Both the position numbers and the translations under genes were made by a program. Shown here in pieces: positions 26,164 through 34,743 of a stretch of DNA of 45,913 nucleotides; the stretch's first letter is position 1, and every line of letters starts with the position of its first letter. This stretch comes from Acidimicrobiales bacterium. Its GTDB lineage: Bacteria; Actinomycetota; Acidimicrobiia; Acidimicrobiales; MedAcidi-G1. The stretch covers positions 1 through 45,913 of the forward strand of contig JARQPW010000019.1 in the NCBI GenBank assembly GCA_029577135.1, in the 5' to 3' direction. Below the pieces are notes generated by a model. That model did not search any database, was not told the DNA's origin, and worked only from the letters and a program-made list of their open reading frames with translations.

Positions 26164-27363
26164 CTAAGCCGCGGCCTTCTCGAGGATGTGGATGCCACAG
26201 GCCGAGCCGAGTCCAATCACGTGGGCAAGGCCGACCCTCGCCCCCTCGATCTGGCGGTCGCCGGCCTCGCCCCGCAGGTGGGTGGAGATCTCGTAGACGT
26301 TGGCGACGCCGGTCGCTCCGATCGGGTGACCCTTCGAGATGAGGCCACCCGACACGTTCACCGGAAGGCGACCGTCGCGGAACGGCGCACCGGAGTCGAT
26401 GAAGTCGCCGGCCCCGCCCGGCTCGCACAGGCCGAGGTTGTCGTAGTGGATGAGCTCCGCCGTGGCGAAGCAGTCGTGGAGTTCCACCAGGTCGAGGTCC
26501 TCGGGTCCGACTCCGGCCGCCTCGTAGGCCTGGGCTGCGGCGCTACGCGTCAGGGTATTGACGTCGGGTTGGACCTGGCCGGACTCGACCCAGGGATCGC
26601 TCGTGAGGACCGAGGCCGAGATCTTGACGGCCCGCTGCTGCGCCTCGGCGGGCATCGACCGCAGACGCTCGCCGGAGACCAGCACGACCGCTGCGGCACC
26701 GTCGCCCGTCGGGCAGCACATGAGCGTCGTGTTGGGGTAGCTCTGGACCGGTGAGCCCATGATCTGTTCGAGGCTGAACTCCTTCTGGTACTGGGCCAGC
26801 GGGTTCAGGGTCGAGTGGAGGTGGTTCTTGTAGGCGACCCTGGCGAACTGCTCGAAGCCGACGCCTTCGTTCTCGTAGGCGTATCCGGTGCCGGCCTGGG
26901 CGAACACGCCGGGCATGGTCTCGGTGCCGAGGATCCCGTCGATCGACGTCACCGCCTCATAGCGACCGGTCGGTTCGAAGACCTTGCGCTCCGAGCGCGA
27001 CTTGCCGGCCAGGAGACCCATCTTGCCCATCTGCTCGACACCGACGGCAAGGCCTATCTGGGCCTCGCCGGCCCTGATCGACAGGTACGCCACCCTGATG
27101 GCGGTCGCCCCTGTGGCGCAGGCGTTGGTGACGTTGTAGACGGGGATGCCCGTCTGGCCGATCTGCTTCTGCAGGCGCTGGCCGAATCCCTGCGGCTGGA
27201 AGAGGCTTCCGGCGGCGAGGACGTCCATGTCGTGGATGCCCACACCACCGTCGGCGAAGGCGTCGAGGCAGGCCTGTGAGGCCAGGTCGAGGGCGTCCAA
27301 CTCCGGGTAGCGGGCGAAGCGGGTCATGCTGGCTCCGAGGACCCAGACTGAATCTCCAGACAT
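26164..27363 (-). CDS. thiolase-fold lipid-transfer protein/acyl-CoA thiolase
   Basis: A 399-residue thiolase-superfamily enzyme of the SCP2-thiolase/lipid-transfer type. Nucleophile Cys82 is in NVTNACATGATAIR; ELHDCFATAEL and SKGHPIGATG supply the other active-site residues. The family cleaves or forms C-C bonds of acyl-CoA thioesters, often in fatty-acid or sterol side-chain breakdown. It starts at ATG 27363 with AGGAAGG upstream, 52 bases after a DUF35 gene. DUF35 proteins form complexes with such thiolases or thiolase-like aldolases. The substrate cannot be told from sequence. Confidence 0.85.
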   Translation of the reverse strand: MSGDSVWVLGASMTRFARYPELDALDLASQACLDAFADGGVGIHDMDVLAAGSLFQPQGFGQRLQKQIGQTGIPVYNVTNACATGATAIRVAYLSIRAGEAQIGLAVGVEQMGKMGLLAGKSRSERKVFEPTGRYEAVTSIDGILGTETMPGVFAQAGTGYAYENEGVGFEQFARVAYKNHLHSTLNPLAQYQKEFSLEQIMGSPVQSYPNTTLMCCPTGDGAAAVVLVSGERLRSMPAEAQQRAVKISASVLTSDPWVESGQVQPDVNTLTRSAAAQAYEAAGVGPEDLDLVELHDCFATAELIHYDNLGLCEPGGAGDFIDSGAPFRDGRLPVNVSGGLISKGHPIGATGVANVYEISTHLRGEAGDRQIEGARVGLAHVIGLGSACGIHILEKAAA

Positions 27364-27415
27364 ATGCCTTCCTTTCTGTTGCTGTGATCGCCGCTCGGTG
27401 GGGTCCGTGCGACTC

Positions 27416-27823
27416 TCAGGCGGAGGCGTAGCCGTAGGCCACGCACTCCGTCCCATCGTCGTCGGTCCCACAGACATAGGTGGTGAGTTCGACGCGCATC
27501 CCGAGTTCGGCGGCCATCGGGTCGTCGAGGCCGACCACGTTCGAGCGGACGGAGGTGCCGTCCTCGGTCTCGACGATCGCCGACACGAACGGAACCGGGA
27601 TGCCCGGCGCCGCGTTGTGGACCACGCTGTAGGCCTTCAGCACACCGGCGCCGGCGACCCGTACCTGCGAGAACCCGGTCCCTCCACAGTTGGCGCAGGC
27701 GTTGCGCCGGTCGAAGTAGCGGGCCCCGCAGTCCGTGCACTCGCTGGCACAGAGGTGGGGATCGTCACCGAGTTCCAGGTAGCCGACGATCGGCACCTGC
27801 CTGGCGGGGGTCTCGTCGGACAT
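27416..27823 (-). CDS. DUF35 zinc-ribbon/OB-fold partner of the thiolase
   Basis: A 135-residue protein with a rubredoxin-like zinc ribbon (Cys29-x2-Cys32 and Cys43-x2-Cys46 in ECTDCGARYF and NACANCGG). An OB-fold follows (AGAGVLKAYSVVHN, IPVPFVSAIVETEDG, MRVELTTYV). DUF35 members bind CoA substrates for partner thiolases or MaoC hydratases. GGAG sits 6 bases before the ATG at 27821-27823. It is the first gene of a two-gene unit with the thiolase; mycobacteria have a similar pair (Rv1627c/Rv1628c) near polA. Confidence 0.88.
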   Translation of the reverse strand: MSDETPARQVPIVGYLELGDDPHLCASECTDCGARYFDRRNACANCGGTGFSQVRVAGAGVLKAYSVVHNAAPGIPVPFVSAIVETEDGTSVRSNVVGLDDPMAAELGMRVELTTYVCGTDDDGTECVAYGYASA

Positions 27824-27876
27824 TCGGGTCTCCGGGTCGGTGAATCGGTTCGCAGGTAGAGAGCGCCGCAGCGATC

Positions 27877-28584
27877 CTACCGTCCCGCCTCCGGCGGCCG
27901 GACATCGGGGATCCCCCAGTGGCCACGGTGCAGGACCTCGCCGAGGTCTCGCCGGCCCCGCTCGACCGATGCTGAGGGGTGCTGGTCGTCGGGCGCCGGA
28001 TACCCGATGGCGACGGCCCCGACCGCCCGCTGGCCCTCGGGGACGCCGAACCTGCGGGAGACGGCCCGTTCGTGCCCGAACAGGCCGAAGAAGCAGCAGC
28101 CCAGGCCCTCGCCGACGACGAGGAGTTGGAGCGCCAGAGCCGAGAACGCCGCATCGATGAACCAGTACGGGATGGGCCAGTCCTCGTCGGACCCACCGAG
28201 CCCCATCGAGGCCTTGTCCGGCTCCGAGTACCGGTCGAGGTAGCGACCTGCGTCCGCATAGACCACGACCAGGACAGGTGCAAGCAGCAGGCCCGGCCAG
28301 TGGAACACGTCGCGGTCCTGCTCGGGGAGGGTGACCGTCCAGTAGGCGGAGGTCTGTTCGGGGCCCTCGAGGAGGAGGAACTCCACGCCCTGGGCGTTGC
28401 CGGCTGACGGGGTCCGGCGGGCACGGTCGACGAGGTCGTCGGCGAGGCCCGGAGGGAGGGAGCGGTCGACGAACGAACGGCACGACCGCCGGGCGTCGAG
28501 TGCCTCGCGGACGCTCCGTTGCGGACTCCCTTGATCGTCGGCTGCCTGCCCCGGTTGGGTCGGACCGGCAGGAGCGCTGCTCAG
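27877..28584 (-). CDS. nitroreductase-family protein with apparent CTG start
   Basis: A 235-residue FMN-binding nitroreductase fold. The N-terminal phosphate-binding motif RRSCRSF (32-38), then RTPSAGNAQGVEFLLLEG, WFIDAAFSALALQLLVVGEG, LGCCFFGLFGHE and VGAVAIGYPA are present. The nearest ATG/GTG/TTG in frame is GTG 28386, but starting there would remove the RRSxRxF motif that lies upstream in the same open frame. The frame is open back to CTG 28582-28584, which overlaps the previous stop as CTGA, just as ATGA and GTGA pairs do elsewhere here. A CTG start is therefore proposed; a frameshift is the alternative. The substrate is unknown. Confidence 0.75.
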   Translation of the reverse strand: MSSAPAGPTQPGQAADDQGSPQRSVREALDARRSCRSFVDRSLPPGLADDLVDRARRTPSAGNAQGVEFLLLEGPEQTSAYWTVTLPEQDRDVFHWPGLLLAPVLVVVYADAGRYLDRYSEPDKASMGLGGSDEDWPIPYWFIDAAFSALALQLLVVGEGLGCCFFGLFGHERAVSRRFGVPEGQRAVGAVAIGYPAPDDQHPSASVERGRRDLGEVLHRGHWGIPDVRPPEAGR

Positions 28585-29249
28585 AGGAGCTTCTCGAGGT
28601 CCTCGGCCAGGGCCCAGCCGCAGGCCACGAGGACGTCGCCCCGCTCGGTGTCGAGGCCGTCGAACAGGCTGGCCACATCGGCGTCGATCATCTCGGGCTT
28701 GAGGCTGCAGTGGTCGAACACACAGGCCTGGCTACCGGATCCCTTCGAGCGGAACGCGTGCTCGTCGTAGTTGAGGGTGGAGAGGCCGAAGCGCTTCACG
28801 AAGCGCCGTCCCCAGGCTCGCTCCTCGCCCGAGGCACGGTGGCCGGGACGGGGGTTCACGTCCGCGAGGGACCGGTACGCCTCGAAGCCGGCCGGACTGT
28901 TGAAGCGGGTGCCGATGACCACGTCCTCGTCGGGAAAGGCAAGCACGGCACGTCGCAGCAACTCGGTCACGAGAGCACGCAGGACCGTGTCGCGCTTGCT
29001 GGTCCGGCGTACCGACGCCAATCCGACGATCACGCTCGGGGTGCCGCCGATGCGCTCAAGCGTCGAGAAGGAGAAGCCCTTCAGTCGGCCACCGTCGCGG
29101 GCGGTGGTGGCCAGGACCCAGTCCTCGCTCTGCTTGGACAGCAGGCCGATGCCCAAGGGGTTCGGCCCGACCTCGCAGAGTTCTGCCATCTCCTCGATCT
29201 CGGCATCGCCGAGCATCGAACAGTCCTTCGTCTCGACCTCGATCGCCAT
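28581..29249 (-). CDS. conserved-looking protein of unknown function, coupled to nitroreductase
   Basis: A 222-residue soluble protein beginning MAIEVETKDCSMLGDAEIEE. The middle section alternates strands and helices (LKGFSFSTLERIGG, PSVIVGLASVRRTSKRDTVL, ALVTELLRRAVLAFPDEDVV, FNSPAGFEAYRSL) in a way that resembles a GNAT acetyltransferase, although the acetyl-CoA loop is not clear. It has four cysteines. GAGGGA lies 9 bases before the ATG at 29247-29249. Its stop overlaps the nitroreductase start, so the two probably work together. Confidence 0.72.
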   Translation of the reverse strand: MAIEVETKDCSMLGDAEIEEMAELCEVGPNPLGIGLLSKQSEDWVLATTARDGGRLKGFSFSTLERIGGTPSVIVGLASVRRTSKRDTVLRALVTELLRRAVLAFPDEDVVIGTRFNSPAGFEAYRSLADVNPRPGHRASGEERAWGRRFVKRFGLSTLNYDEHAFRSKGSGSQACVFDHCSLKPEMIDADVASLFDGLDTERGDVLVACGWALAEDLEKLL

Positions 29250-29427
29250 CGACTCAGGTCCCTCGCTCTCGGACGATTCACCAGCCTGGCCACCAAGAGG
29301 AGCGCTTCGACCGGCCGTGGCGACTACCGCACACGTCCCTACAGCCTGCCGTCTCGGAGGGTCGATCCCAACCCGGCCACGGTGCGTGGCGGGCTCGCAT
29401 CGGACAGGATCGGACCGCGACGCGGCC

Positions 29428-32400
29428 TCAGGCGACGACCACGGCCTCGGCACCCAACAGGACCCGCAGTTCGCCGACCAGGCCCCCCGAGGGGTTCACG
29501 CAGTAGTCGGCAGGGAGCCGCAGGACCTGCCGGTCCCCCAGGTGGAGGTAGACCTCGGCATCGCCGGGGTGCGCCGCCAACAGCGCCTTGAGCTCCTCGA
29601 CCGTGGATTCGCTCACCTGTTCAATGGGGAGTCGCACCCGTAACGGGCGCGAGGAGGGAAGGTCGCCCATCTCGACGACCTCGACCTCGTGGCAGAGGAC
29701 CTTCGGGACGTCCTCGCGTCGGCCGTCCAGGCGGCCGCGGACGAGCACGATGGCGTCCTCCTCGAGCTTGTGGCCGTGTTGTGCCATCGTCTTCGGGAAC
29801 ACCGTGACCTCGACCGAGCCGCTGAGGTCCTCGAGGTCGAAGATCGCCATGAGGTCGCCCTTGCGGGTCCACTTCTTCTGGAGGTTGGCGACGACGCCCC
29901 CCACGGTGCGCTGCATCCCGTCGTCGACATCGGCCAGTTCGGAGATGCCGAGGTCGCACCTGCGGCGGAGGGCCGCCTCGTAGCCCGACAGGGGATGGTC
30001 CGAGACGTAGAGCCCCAACATCTCCTTCTCGAAGGCCAGGCGGACGGACTTGTCGAACTCGACATCGCTGATCGGCGTCCGTTCGTCGAACAGGGGGTCG
30101 GACTCGCCCTCCCCGAACAGGGACATCACGCCCATGTCGTGCTCCCGACGCCGGGCGAGGGTGTGCTCGATCACCTGCTCGTGGGCGAGCAGGAGGCCCT
30201 GTCGGGGATGCCCGAGTGGGTCGAAGGCCCCGGCCTTGATGAGCGACTCGACCGTGCGCTTGTTCAGCACCGTGCTGTCGCAGCGCTCGACGAAGTCGTA
30301 GAAGTCGGCGAACGGACCCCCGGCATCACGCTCGGCCAGCAGGAGCTCGACGAGCCCCTCCCCCACGTTGCGCACCGCCGACAGCCCGAAAACGATCCGC
30401 CCTCCGCTGCCGGATCCGTTGGCGTCGGAACCGCCGCCCGGGATGGCATGGAAGTCGCTGCGGGCCGTGTTGATGTCGGGGACCCCGACGTCGATGCCCA
30501 TGATCCGGCACTCGTTCAGGTAGATGGCCGCCTTGTCGAGGTTCGACTTCACGCTGCTGAGCAGCGCCGCCATGTACTCGATCGGATAGTTGGCCTTCAA
30601 GAACGCGATCTGGTATGCGATGTAGCCGTAGCCGTACGAGTGGCTCTTGTTGAACGCATAGTCGGCGAACTGTTCGATTTTGTCGAAGAGTTCGTCGCCC
30701 AGGGCTCCGCCGTAGTCCGTCGCCTCGCAACCGGCGACGAAGCCCTTGCGTTCCTTCTGCATGAGCTCGCGGTCCTTCTTGCCGCAGGCCTTGCGCAGGT
30801 TGTCGGCGTCGGCCAGCGAGTAGCCGGCGAACTTCTGCGCCACGCGCATGACCGACTCCTGGTAGATCATCAGCCCATAGGTGTCGGCGAGGAGTTCCTC
30901 GGCATCGGGATGGAAGTAGATGACCGGCTGTCGGCCGTTCTTGCGGTCGGCGTAGTCGTTGTGCATGTTGTTGGCCATCGGGCCCGGCCGGTACAGCGCA
31001 ACGAGCGCCGCAACGTCCTCGAAGCTGGTCGGGGCGAGCGATCGCATGAGGGAGCGCATCGGCCCCGACTCGAGTTGGAACACGCCGATCGTGTCGCCGC
31101 GCGCCAGCAGGCCGAAGGTGGCCCGGTCGTCGAGCGGCACCTTGTCGATGTCGACGACCTCGCCCCGCGTGGCCTCGATGAGGGCCAGGGTGTCGGTGAT
31201 GACGTCCAGGTTCCGAAGGCCCAGGAAGTCCATCTTGAGGAGGCCGAGGTTCTCGACGGCGTGCATCTCGTACTGGGTGACCACCGGCGCATCGTCGAGG
31301 TCCTGGCCGGCCTCGGGCTTCCGCTGGATGGGGAGGTAGTTCGTCAGGGGCTCCTTGGTGATCACCACGGCTGCGGCATGGATGCTGTCCTGGCGGCGGA
31401 GGCCCTCGAGTCCCCGGGCAACGTCGACGACCTCGCGCACATCGTTGTCGGCTCCGTACATCTGGCGCAGGTCGGCGGCCATCCTGAAGCCCTCGGCATG
31501 CTGTTCCGTCTCCTCCAGGCAGGCGGCAAGCGGGGTGTCGCGGCCCATGATCAGCTGCGGCATCGCCTTGGCGACCCGGTCGCCCATGCCGTAGGGATGT
31601 CCGAGCACCCGGGCGGCATCGCGGACGGCGGCCCGGGCCTTGATCTGCGAGAACGTGATGATCTGGGCGACATGGTCCCGGCCGTAGCGCTCGGCGGCGT
31701 AGCGGATGAGTTCGTCCCGGTGGCGGGAGTCGAAGTCCATGTCGATGTCCGGCATGTTGCTCCGACTCGGGTTCAGGAAGCGTTCGAACAGCAGGTCGTA
31801 CCGGATGGGGTCCAGGTCGGTGATCTCGAGGGCGTAGGCCACAGCGCAACCTGCAGCGCTCCCCCGGCCGGGGCCGACCCGGATGCCCCGGTCTCGGGCA
31901 TACCGGATGAGGTCCCAGGTGATGAGGAAGTACGAGGAGAAGCCCATGTCCCCGATGGTCTTCAACTCGTAGGCCAGGCGTTCGACGACGGTGTCGGGGA
32001 GCACCTCGCCCCAGCGTTTCTGGGCTCCCTCGAACGTCAGGTGCTCGAGGTAGTCGTCGTCGTTCGGGAAGCCCTCGGGCAGCGGGAAGTCGGGGAGCTG
32101 CGGATTGCCGAACTCGATCTCGACATCGCAGCGCTCGGCGATCCAGAGCGTGTTGTCGCAGGCGGCCGGGACCTCGCGGAAGAGGTCGCGCATCTCGACG
32201 GCGGACTTGACATAGTGCTGGGTTCCGTGGAACCGAAACCGCTGCTCGTCGCTCATGAGCGAGCCGGTCTGCACGCACAGCAGCGCGTCATGGGACACGG
32301 CGTCGTCCTCGCAGGTGTAGTGGCTGTCGTTCGTGGCCAGCAGCGGTGCGCCCAACTCCTCCGCCAATCGGATGAGTTGCGGGTTGGTGCGGTGCTGCTC

Positions 32401-32985
32401 GGGGATGCCGTGGTCCTGGAGTTCGACGAACAGTTTGTCCCTGCCGAAGATGTCCTGGAGGCGCCCGGCCCGCTCCCGGGCCCCTTCGTAGTCGTCGGCA
32501 AGGAGCGCCTGGAGCACCTGGCCCCCGAGACAGCCCGTTGTGGCGATGAGCCCCTCGCTGTGGTCGGCGAGGACCTCCCAGTCGACCCGGGGCTTGTAGT
32601 AGTAGCCCTCCAGGAACGCCCGGCTGGCCACCTGGATCAGGTTCCGGTAGCCGGTTGCATTCTCTGCCAGGAGGGTGAGGTGGTAGTAGAGTTTGCGTCC
32701 GCCCTCGGTCTCGCCGCCGGAGTCGTCGAGTCGACCGCGACGGGTGGGTCGCTCGCTGCGCGACTCGTACGCCATGTACGCCTCGGTGCCCAGCACCGGC
32801 TTGATCCCCTGCTCCCTGCAGGCCCGGTAGAAGTCGACGACTCCGTACATGTTTCCGTGGTCGGTGATGCCGATCGCCGGCTGGCCGTCGGCGACCGCAG
32901 CCGCCACGATGTCCTCGATCCGGGACGCTCCGTCCAGCAGCGAATACTCGGTGTGGACGTGGAGGTGGCTGAAGGAGTCGGTCAC
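29428..32985 (-). CDS. dnaE: DNA polymerase III alpha subunit
   Basis: Replicative polymerase catalytic subunit of 1185 residues. The PHP domain comes first (SHLHVHTEYSLLDGAS at 6-21, TDHGNMYG at 41-48). The polymerase core follows: VGPGRGSAAGCAVAYAL (370-386) and the metal aspartates in MPDIDMDFDSRHRDELI (Asp413, Asp415, Asp417). YAFNKSHSYGYGYIAYQIAFLK is the conserved fingers stretch. The C-terminal OB-fold includes RKGDLMAIFDLEDLSGSVEV. The length fits DnaE1 rather than the shorter DnaE2. Start GTG 32985 (VTDSFSHLHVH) is 17 bases after the bpa stop, so dnaE may depend on the bpa transcript. Confidence 0.96.
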   Translation of the reverse strand: MTDSFSHLHVHTEYSLLDGASRIEDIVAAAVADGQPAIGITDHGNMYGVVDFYRACREQGIKPVLGTEAYMAYESRSERPTRRGRLDDSGGETEGGRKLYYHLTLLAENATGYRNLIQVASRAFLEGYYYKPRVDWEVLADHSEGLIATTGCLGGQVLQALLADDYEGARERAGRLQDIFGRDKLFVELQDHGIPEQHRTNPQLIRLAEELGAPLLATNDSHYTCEDDAVSHDALLCVQTGSLMSDEQRFRFHGTQHYVKSAVEMRDLFREVPAACDNTLWIAERCDVEIEFGNPQLPDFPLPEGFPNDDDYLEHLTFEGAQKRWGEVLPDTVVERLAYELKTIGDMGFSSYFLITWDLIRYARDRGIRVGPGRGSAAGCAVAYALEITDLDPIRYDLLFERFLNPSRSNMPDIDMDFDSRHRDELIRYAAERYGRDHVAQIITFSQIKARAAVRDAARVLGHPYGMGDRVAKAMPQLIMGRDTPLAACLEETEQHAEGFRMAADLRQMYGADNDVREVVDVARGLEGLRRQDSIHAAAVVITKEPLTNYLPIQRKPEAGQDLDDAPVVTQYEMHAVENLGLLKMDFLGLRNLDVITDTLALIEATRGEVVDIDKVPLDDRATFGLLARGDTIGVFQLESGPMRSLMRSLAPTSFEDVAALVALYRPGPMANNMHNDYADRKNGRQPVIYFHPDAEELLADTYGLMIYQESVMRVAQKFAGYSLADADNLRKACGKKDRELMQKERKGFVAGCEATDYGGALGDELFDKIEQFADYAFNKSHSYGYGYIAYQIAFLKANYPIEYMAALLSSVKSNLDKAAIYLNECRIMGIDVGVPDINTARSDFHAIPGGGSDANGSGSGGRIVFGLSAVRNVGEGLVELLLAERDAGGPFADFYDFVERCDSTVLNKRTVESLIKAGAFDPLGHPRQGLLLAHEQVIEHTLARRREHDMGVMSLFGEGESDPLFDERTPISDVEFDKSVRLAFEKEMLGLYVSDHPLSGYEAALRRRCDLGISELADVDDGMQRTVGGVVANLQKKWTRKGDLMAIFDLEDLSGSVEVTVFPKTMAQHGHKLEEDAIVLVRGRLDGRREDVPKVLCHEVEVVEMGDLPSSRPLRVRLPIEQVSESTVEELKALLAAHPGDAEVYLHLGDRQVLRLPADYCVNPSGGLVGELRVLLGAEAVVVA

Positions 32986-33002
32986 GGGGCCCGTGGTCCG
33001 GC

Positions 33003-33512
33003 TCAGAGGTACGTGCCCGGCCGGGCGTCGACCTCGGGCGGAGCCTGGCCGGGGCCCAGCTCGCCGCGACGCATGCCGGCCAACTGCTGCTGGGCGGCCA
33101 TCTGCTGCGCGAACAGGGTCGCCTGGATGCCCTGGACGAGTCCCTCCAGCCACCCGACCAACTGTGCCTGGGCGATGCGCAGTTCGTCGGAACTCGGCGC
33201 CTCGCCCTCGCCGAACGACAGGGCCAACCGACCCAGCTCGTTGCGGAGGTCTTCGGAGAGGGCCGATCCGAGCTCGTCGACCGAGGTCTCGTAGATCTCC
33301 TTGAGGCGGTCGCGGCTGGCCTCGTCGAGGCTGGCTGCGCGGACTTCCTCGAGCAGTTGCTTCATCATCGTTCCGACCCGCATCACCTTGGCCGGGTGTT
33401 CGATCGTCTCGTCGACTGGGTCGTCCTCCTGAAGGCCCCGGTCATCGACTTCGAGGACCTCGGGTTGGTCCATCCGGGCGTCTTCGCCACCGGGTCCGCT
33501 CGTCGCCTCCAT
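33003..33512 (-). CDS. bpa: bacterial proteasome activator
   Basis: Bpa/PafE forms an ATP-independent ring that opens the 20S proteasome gate. The 169 residues include the conserved block EHPAKVMRVGTMMKQLLEEV, DEASRDRLKEIYETS and RIAQAQLVGWLEGLVQGIQ, ATLFAQQMAAQQQL. The C-terminus ends GTYL, equivalent to the GQYL of mycobacterial Bpa, the tail that docks in the proteasome alpha ring. The flexible N-terminus varies. ATG 33510-33512 is chosen because TAGAGT lies 7 bases upstream. The finding implies prcBA elsewhere in this genome. Confidence 0.93.
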   Translation of the reverse strand: MEATSGPGGEDARMDQPEVLEVDDRGLQEDDPVDETIEHPAKVMRVGTMMKQLLEEVRAASLDEASRDRLKEIYETSVDELGSALSEDLRNELGRLALSFGEGEAPSSDELRIAQAQLVGWLEGLVQGIQATLFAQQMAAQQQLAGMRRGELGPGQAPPEVDARPGTYL

Positions 33513-33519
33513 CGCTCCG

Positions 33520-33525
33520 ACTCTA
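33520..33525 (-). promoter_or_regulatory. -10 element of bpa-dnaE
   Basis: TAGAGT on the minus strand, 7 bases before the bpa ATG. It may also drive dnaE. Confidence 0.5.
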
Positions 33526-33581
33526 CGCCGACGGGAGGACACGCGGAGGCACACCCGCGGGCCGCGGCGGCCACCCGGTGG

Positions 33582-34700
33582 TCACGTCACGACGCCGACT
33601 GCCGGCACCAGCATCTCGTCCGGCGTGAGCGAGCCGTGGCGCCCGATCAACCTGATCGACATCACCTCGGCGGGGTCCCGGAAGGCGACCTGCGCCCTGG
33701 CCACGAGGGCCACGTCACCGAGCCGGGAGCGAGCCGCCGCCCCGAGTCGGGGCCCCAGCCAGCACTCGGCCTCGACCTCGTCACGGGTCCGGATCCATGC
33801 CAGGTCCCCGAACGCCCCGACTGCTGCAGCATGGAGCTCTGCAGCGGCCCCCGGGCGCGCATGGAGCCACCGGAACCGGGCCTCGCCGCTCTGCCCGTCC
33901 AGGCAGGAGGTCACCTCAAGGGGCAGGTCGAGGATCCGGTCCCCCACGTGCACCTGGCCGTGATCGGCGGTCACAACGACGGCGGTCCCGGGCGGCACCC
34001 GGTCGATGAGTGCGGCGACCATCGCATCACAGTCGGCCAGTTCCTCTTCGTAGCGGTCCTCGAGGCCGTGCTCGTGGGCGGTGCGGTCGATGCCGTCCCA
34101 GTAGGCGTAGACGAACGGCTCTCCCGAGGCGAGGAGGTCGACGGTCCGGTCCACCAGGTCCCGGCGATCCGCGTAGCCGACGAGTCGGGTGGCCGACAGG
34201 TGGGCCTGCGAGAAGCCCGACCCGGCGAATTCGGCCCTGGTGACTACCGGTGGGTACTGGTTGCCGAAGGTCGGACACGGTTGGAAGGTCGACGGATCGA
34301 TTCGCCGCCTGGCGTCCCCGTCGCCGCTCGTCCAACGGAGGGCGTTGAGGACCGCTCCGTCCACGGCGATCCGGTAGCCCACGACACCGTGCTCGCCGGG
34401 TGGGCACCCGGTGGAGATGGAGGTGAGCGCCGCCGCCGTGGTGCTCGGTGCGACGGTGGTGATCGAACATCCCTCCATGGCCGTCAGTACCGGTGCAGCG
34501 CCACGGCGCTGCTGCAGCTGGTTCCAGCCCAGGCCGTCGAGCACGAGGAGCAGGACCCGGCGGGCGGAGAGCAGGTCATGGGAGAGCCAGTCGGGTTCAT
34601 GGGATCCCTCGAGAAGGGCGGGGACGAGTCCGGTCACACAGGCGTCGCCGTAGTCGGGAAGCAGGGGCCCTTCGATCGTGTGATCCACGTCGCTCGTCAC
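33582..34700 (-). CDS. alkaline-phosphatase-superfamily nucleotide pyrophosphatase/phosphodiesterase
   Basis: A 372-residue metallo-phosphodiesterase of the NPP type. The metal and nucleophile sites are visible: Asp55 in LLVLDGLGWN, Thr87/Thr88 in TTVAPSTTAAALTS, Asp205 and His209 in YWDGIDRTAHEHG, and Asp246/His247 in VVVTADHGQVHV. No signal peptide is apparent, so it is probably cytoplasmic, although many relatives are exported. The substrate is unknown (nucleotide, phospholipid head group or phosphonate). The GTG at 34698-34700 has TACGTT 6 bases upstream. It is divergent from the Rrf2 gene with tightly abutting promoters. Confidence 0.83.
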   Translation of the reverse strand: MTSDVDHTIEGPLLPDYGDACVTGLVPALLEGSHEPDWLSHDLLSARRVLLLVLDGLGWNQLQQRRGAAPVLTAMEGCSITTVAPSTTAAALTSISTGCPPGEHGVVGYRIAVDGAVLNALRWTSGDGDARRRIDPSTFQPCPTFGNQYPPVVTRAEFAGSGFSQAHLSATRLVGYADRRDLVDRTVDLLASGEPFVYAYWDGIDRTAHEHGLEDRYEEELADCDAMVAALIDRVPPGTAVVVTADHGQVHVGDRILDLPLEVTSCLDGQSGEARFRWLHARPGAAAELHAAAVGAFGDLAWIRTRDEVEAECWLGPRLGAAARSRLGDVALVARAQVAFRDPAEVMSIRLIGRHGSLTPDEMLVPAVGVVT

Positions 34701-34706
34701 GACTCG

Positions 34707-34712
34707 AACGTA
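34707..34712 (-). promoter_or_regulatory. -10 element of the phosphodiesterase gene
   Basis: TACGTT on the minus strand, 6 bases before the GTG at 34700. It lies exactly 17 bases from the divergent Rrf2 -10, i.e. at the position where that promoter's -35 would be. Confidence 0.5.
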
Positions 34713-34729
34713 GCGCCGGAGTGTCCGTC

Positions 34730-34735
34730 TAGGAT
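34730..34735 (+). promoter_or_regulatory. -10 element of the Rrf2 gene
   Basis: TAGGAT, 8 bases before the GTG at 34744. It occupies the -35 position of the divergent phosphodiesterase promoter. Confidence 0.5.
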
Positions 34736-34743
34736 CGGACTCC

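Noticed and set aside
29689..33294. Plus-strand open frame of 1201 codons antisense to dnaE
   Set aside because: The minus strand carries the full set of DnaE motifs; the antisense product has no recognisable domain and results from GC bias at third positions.
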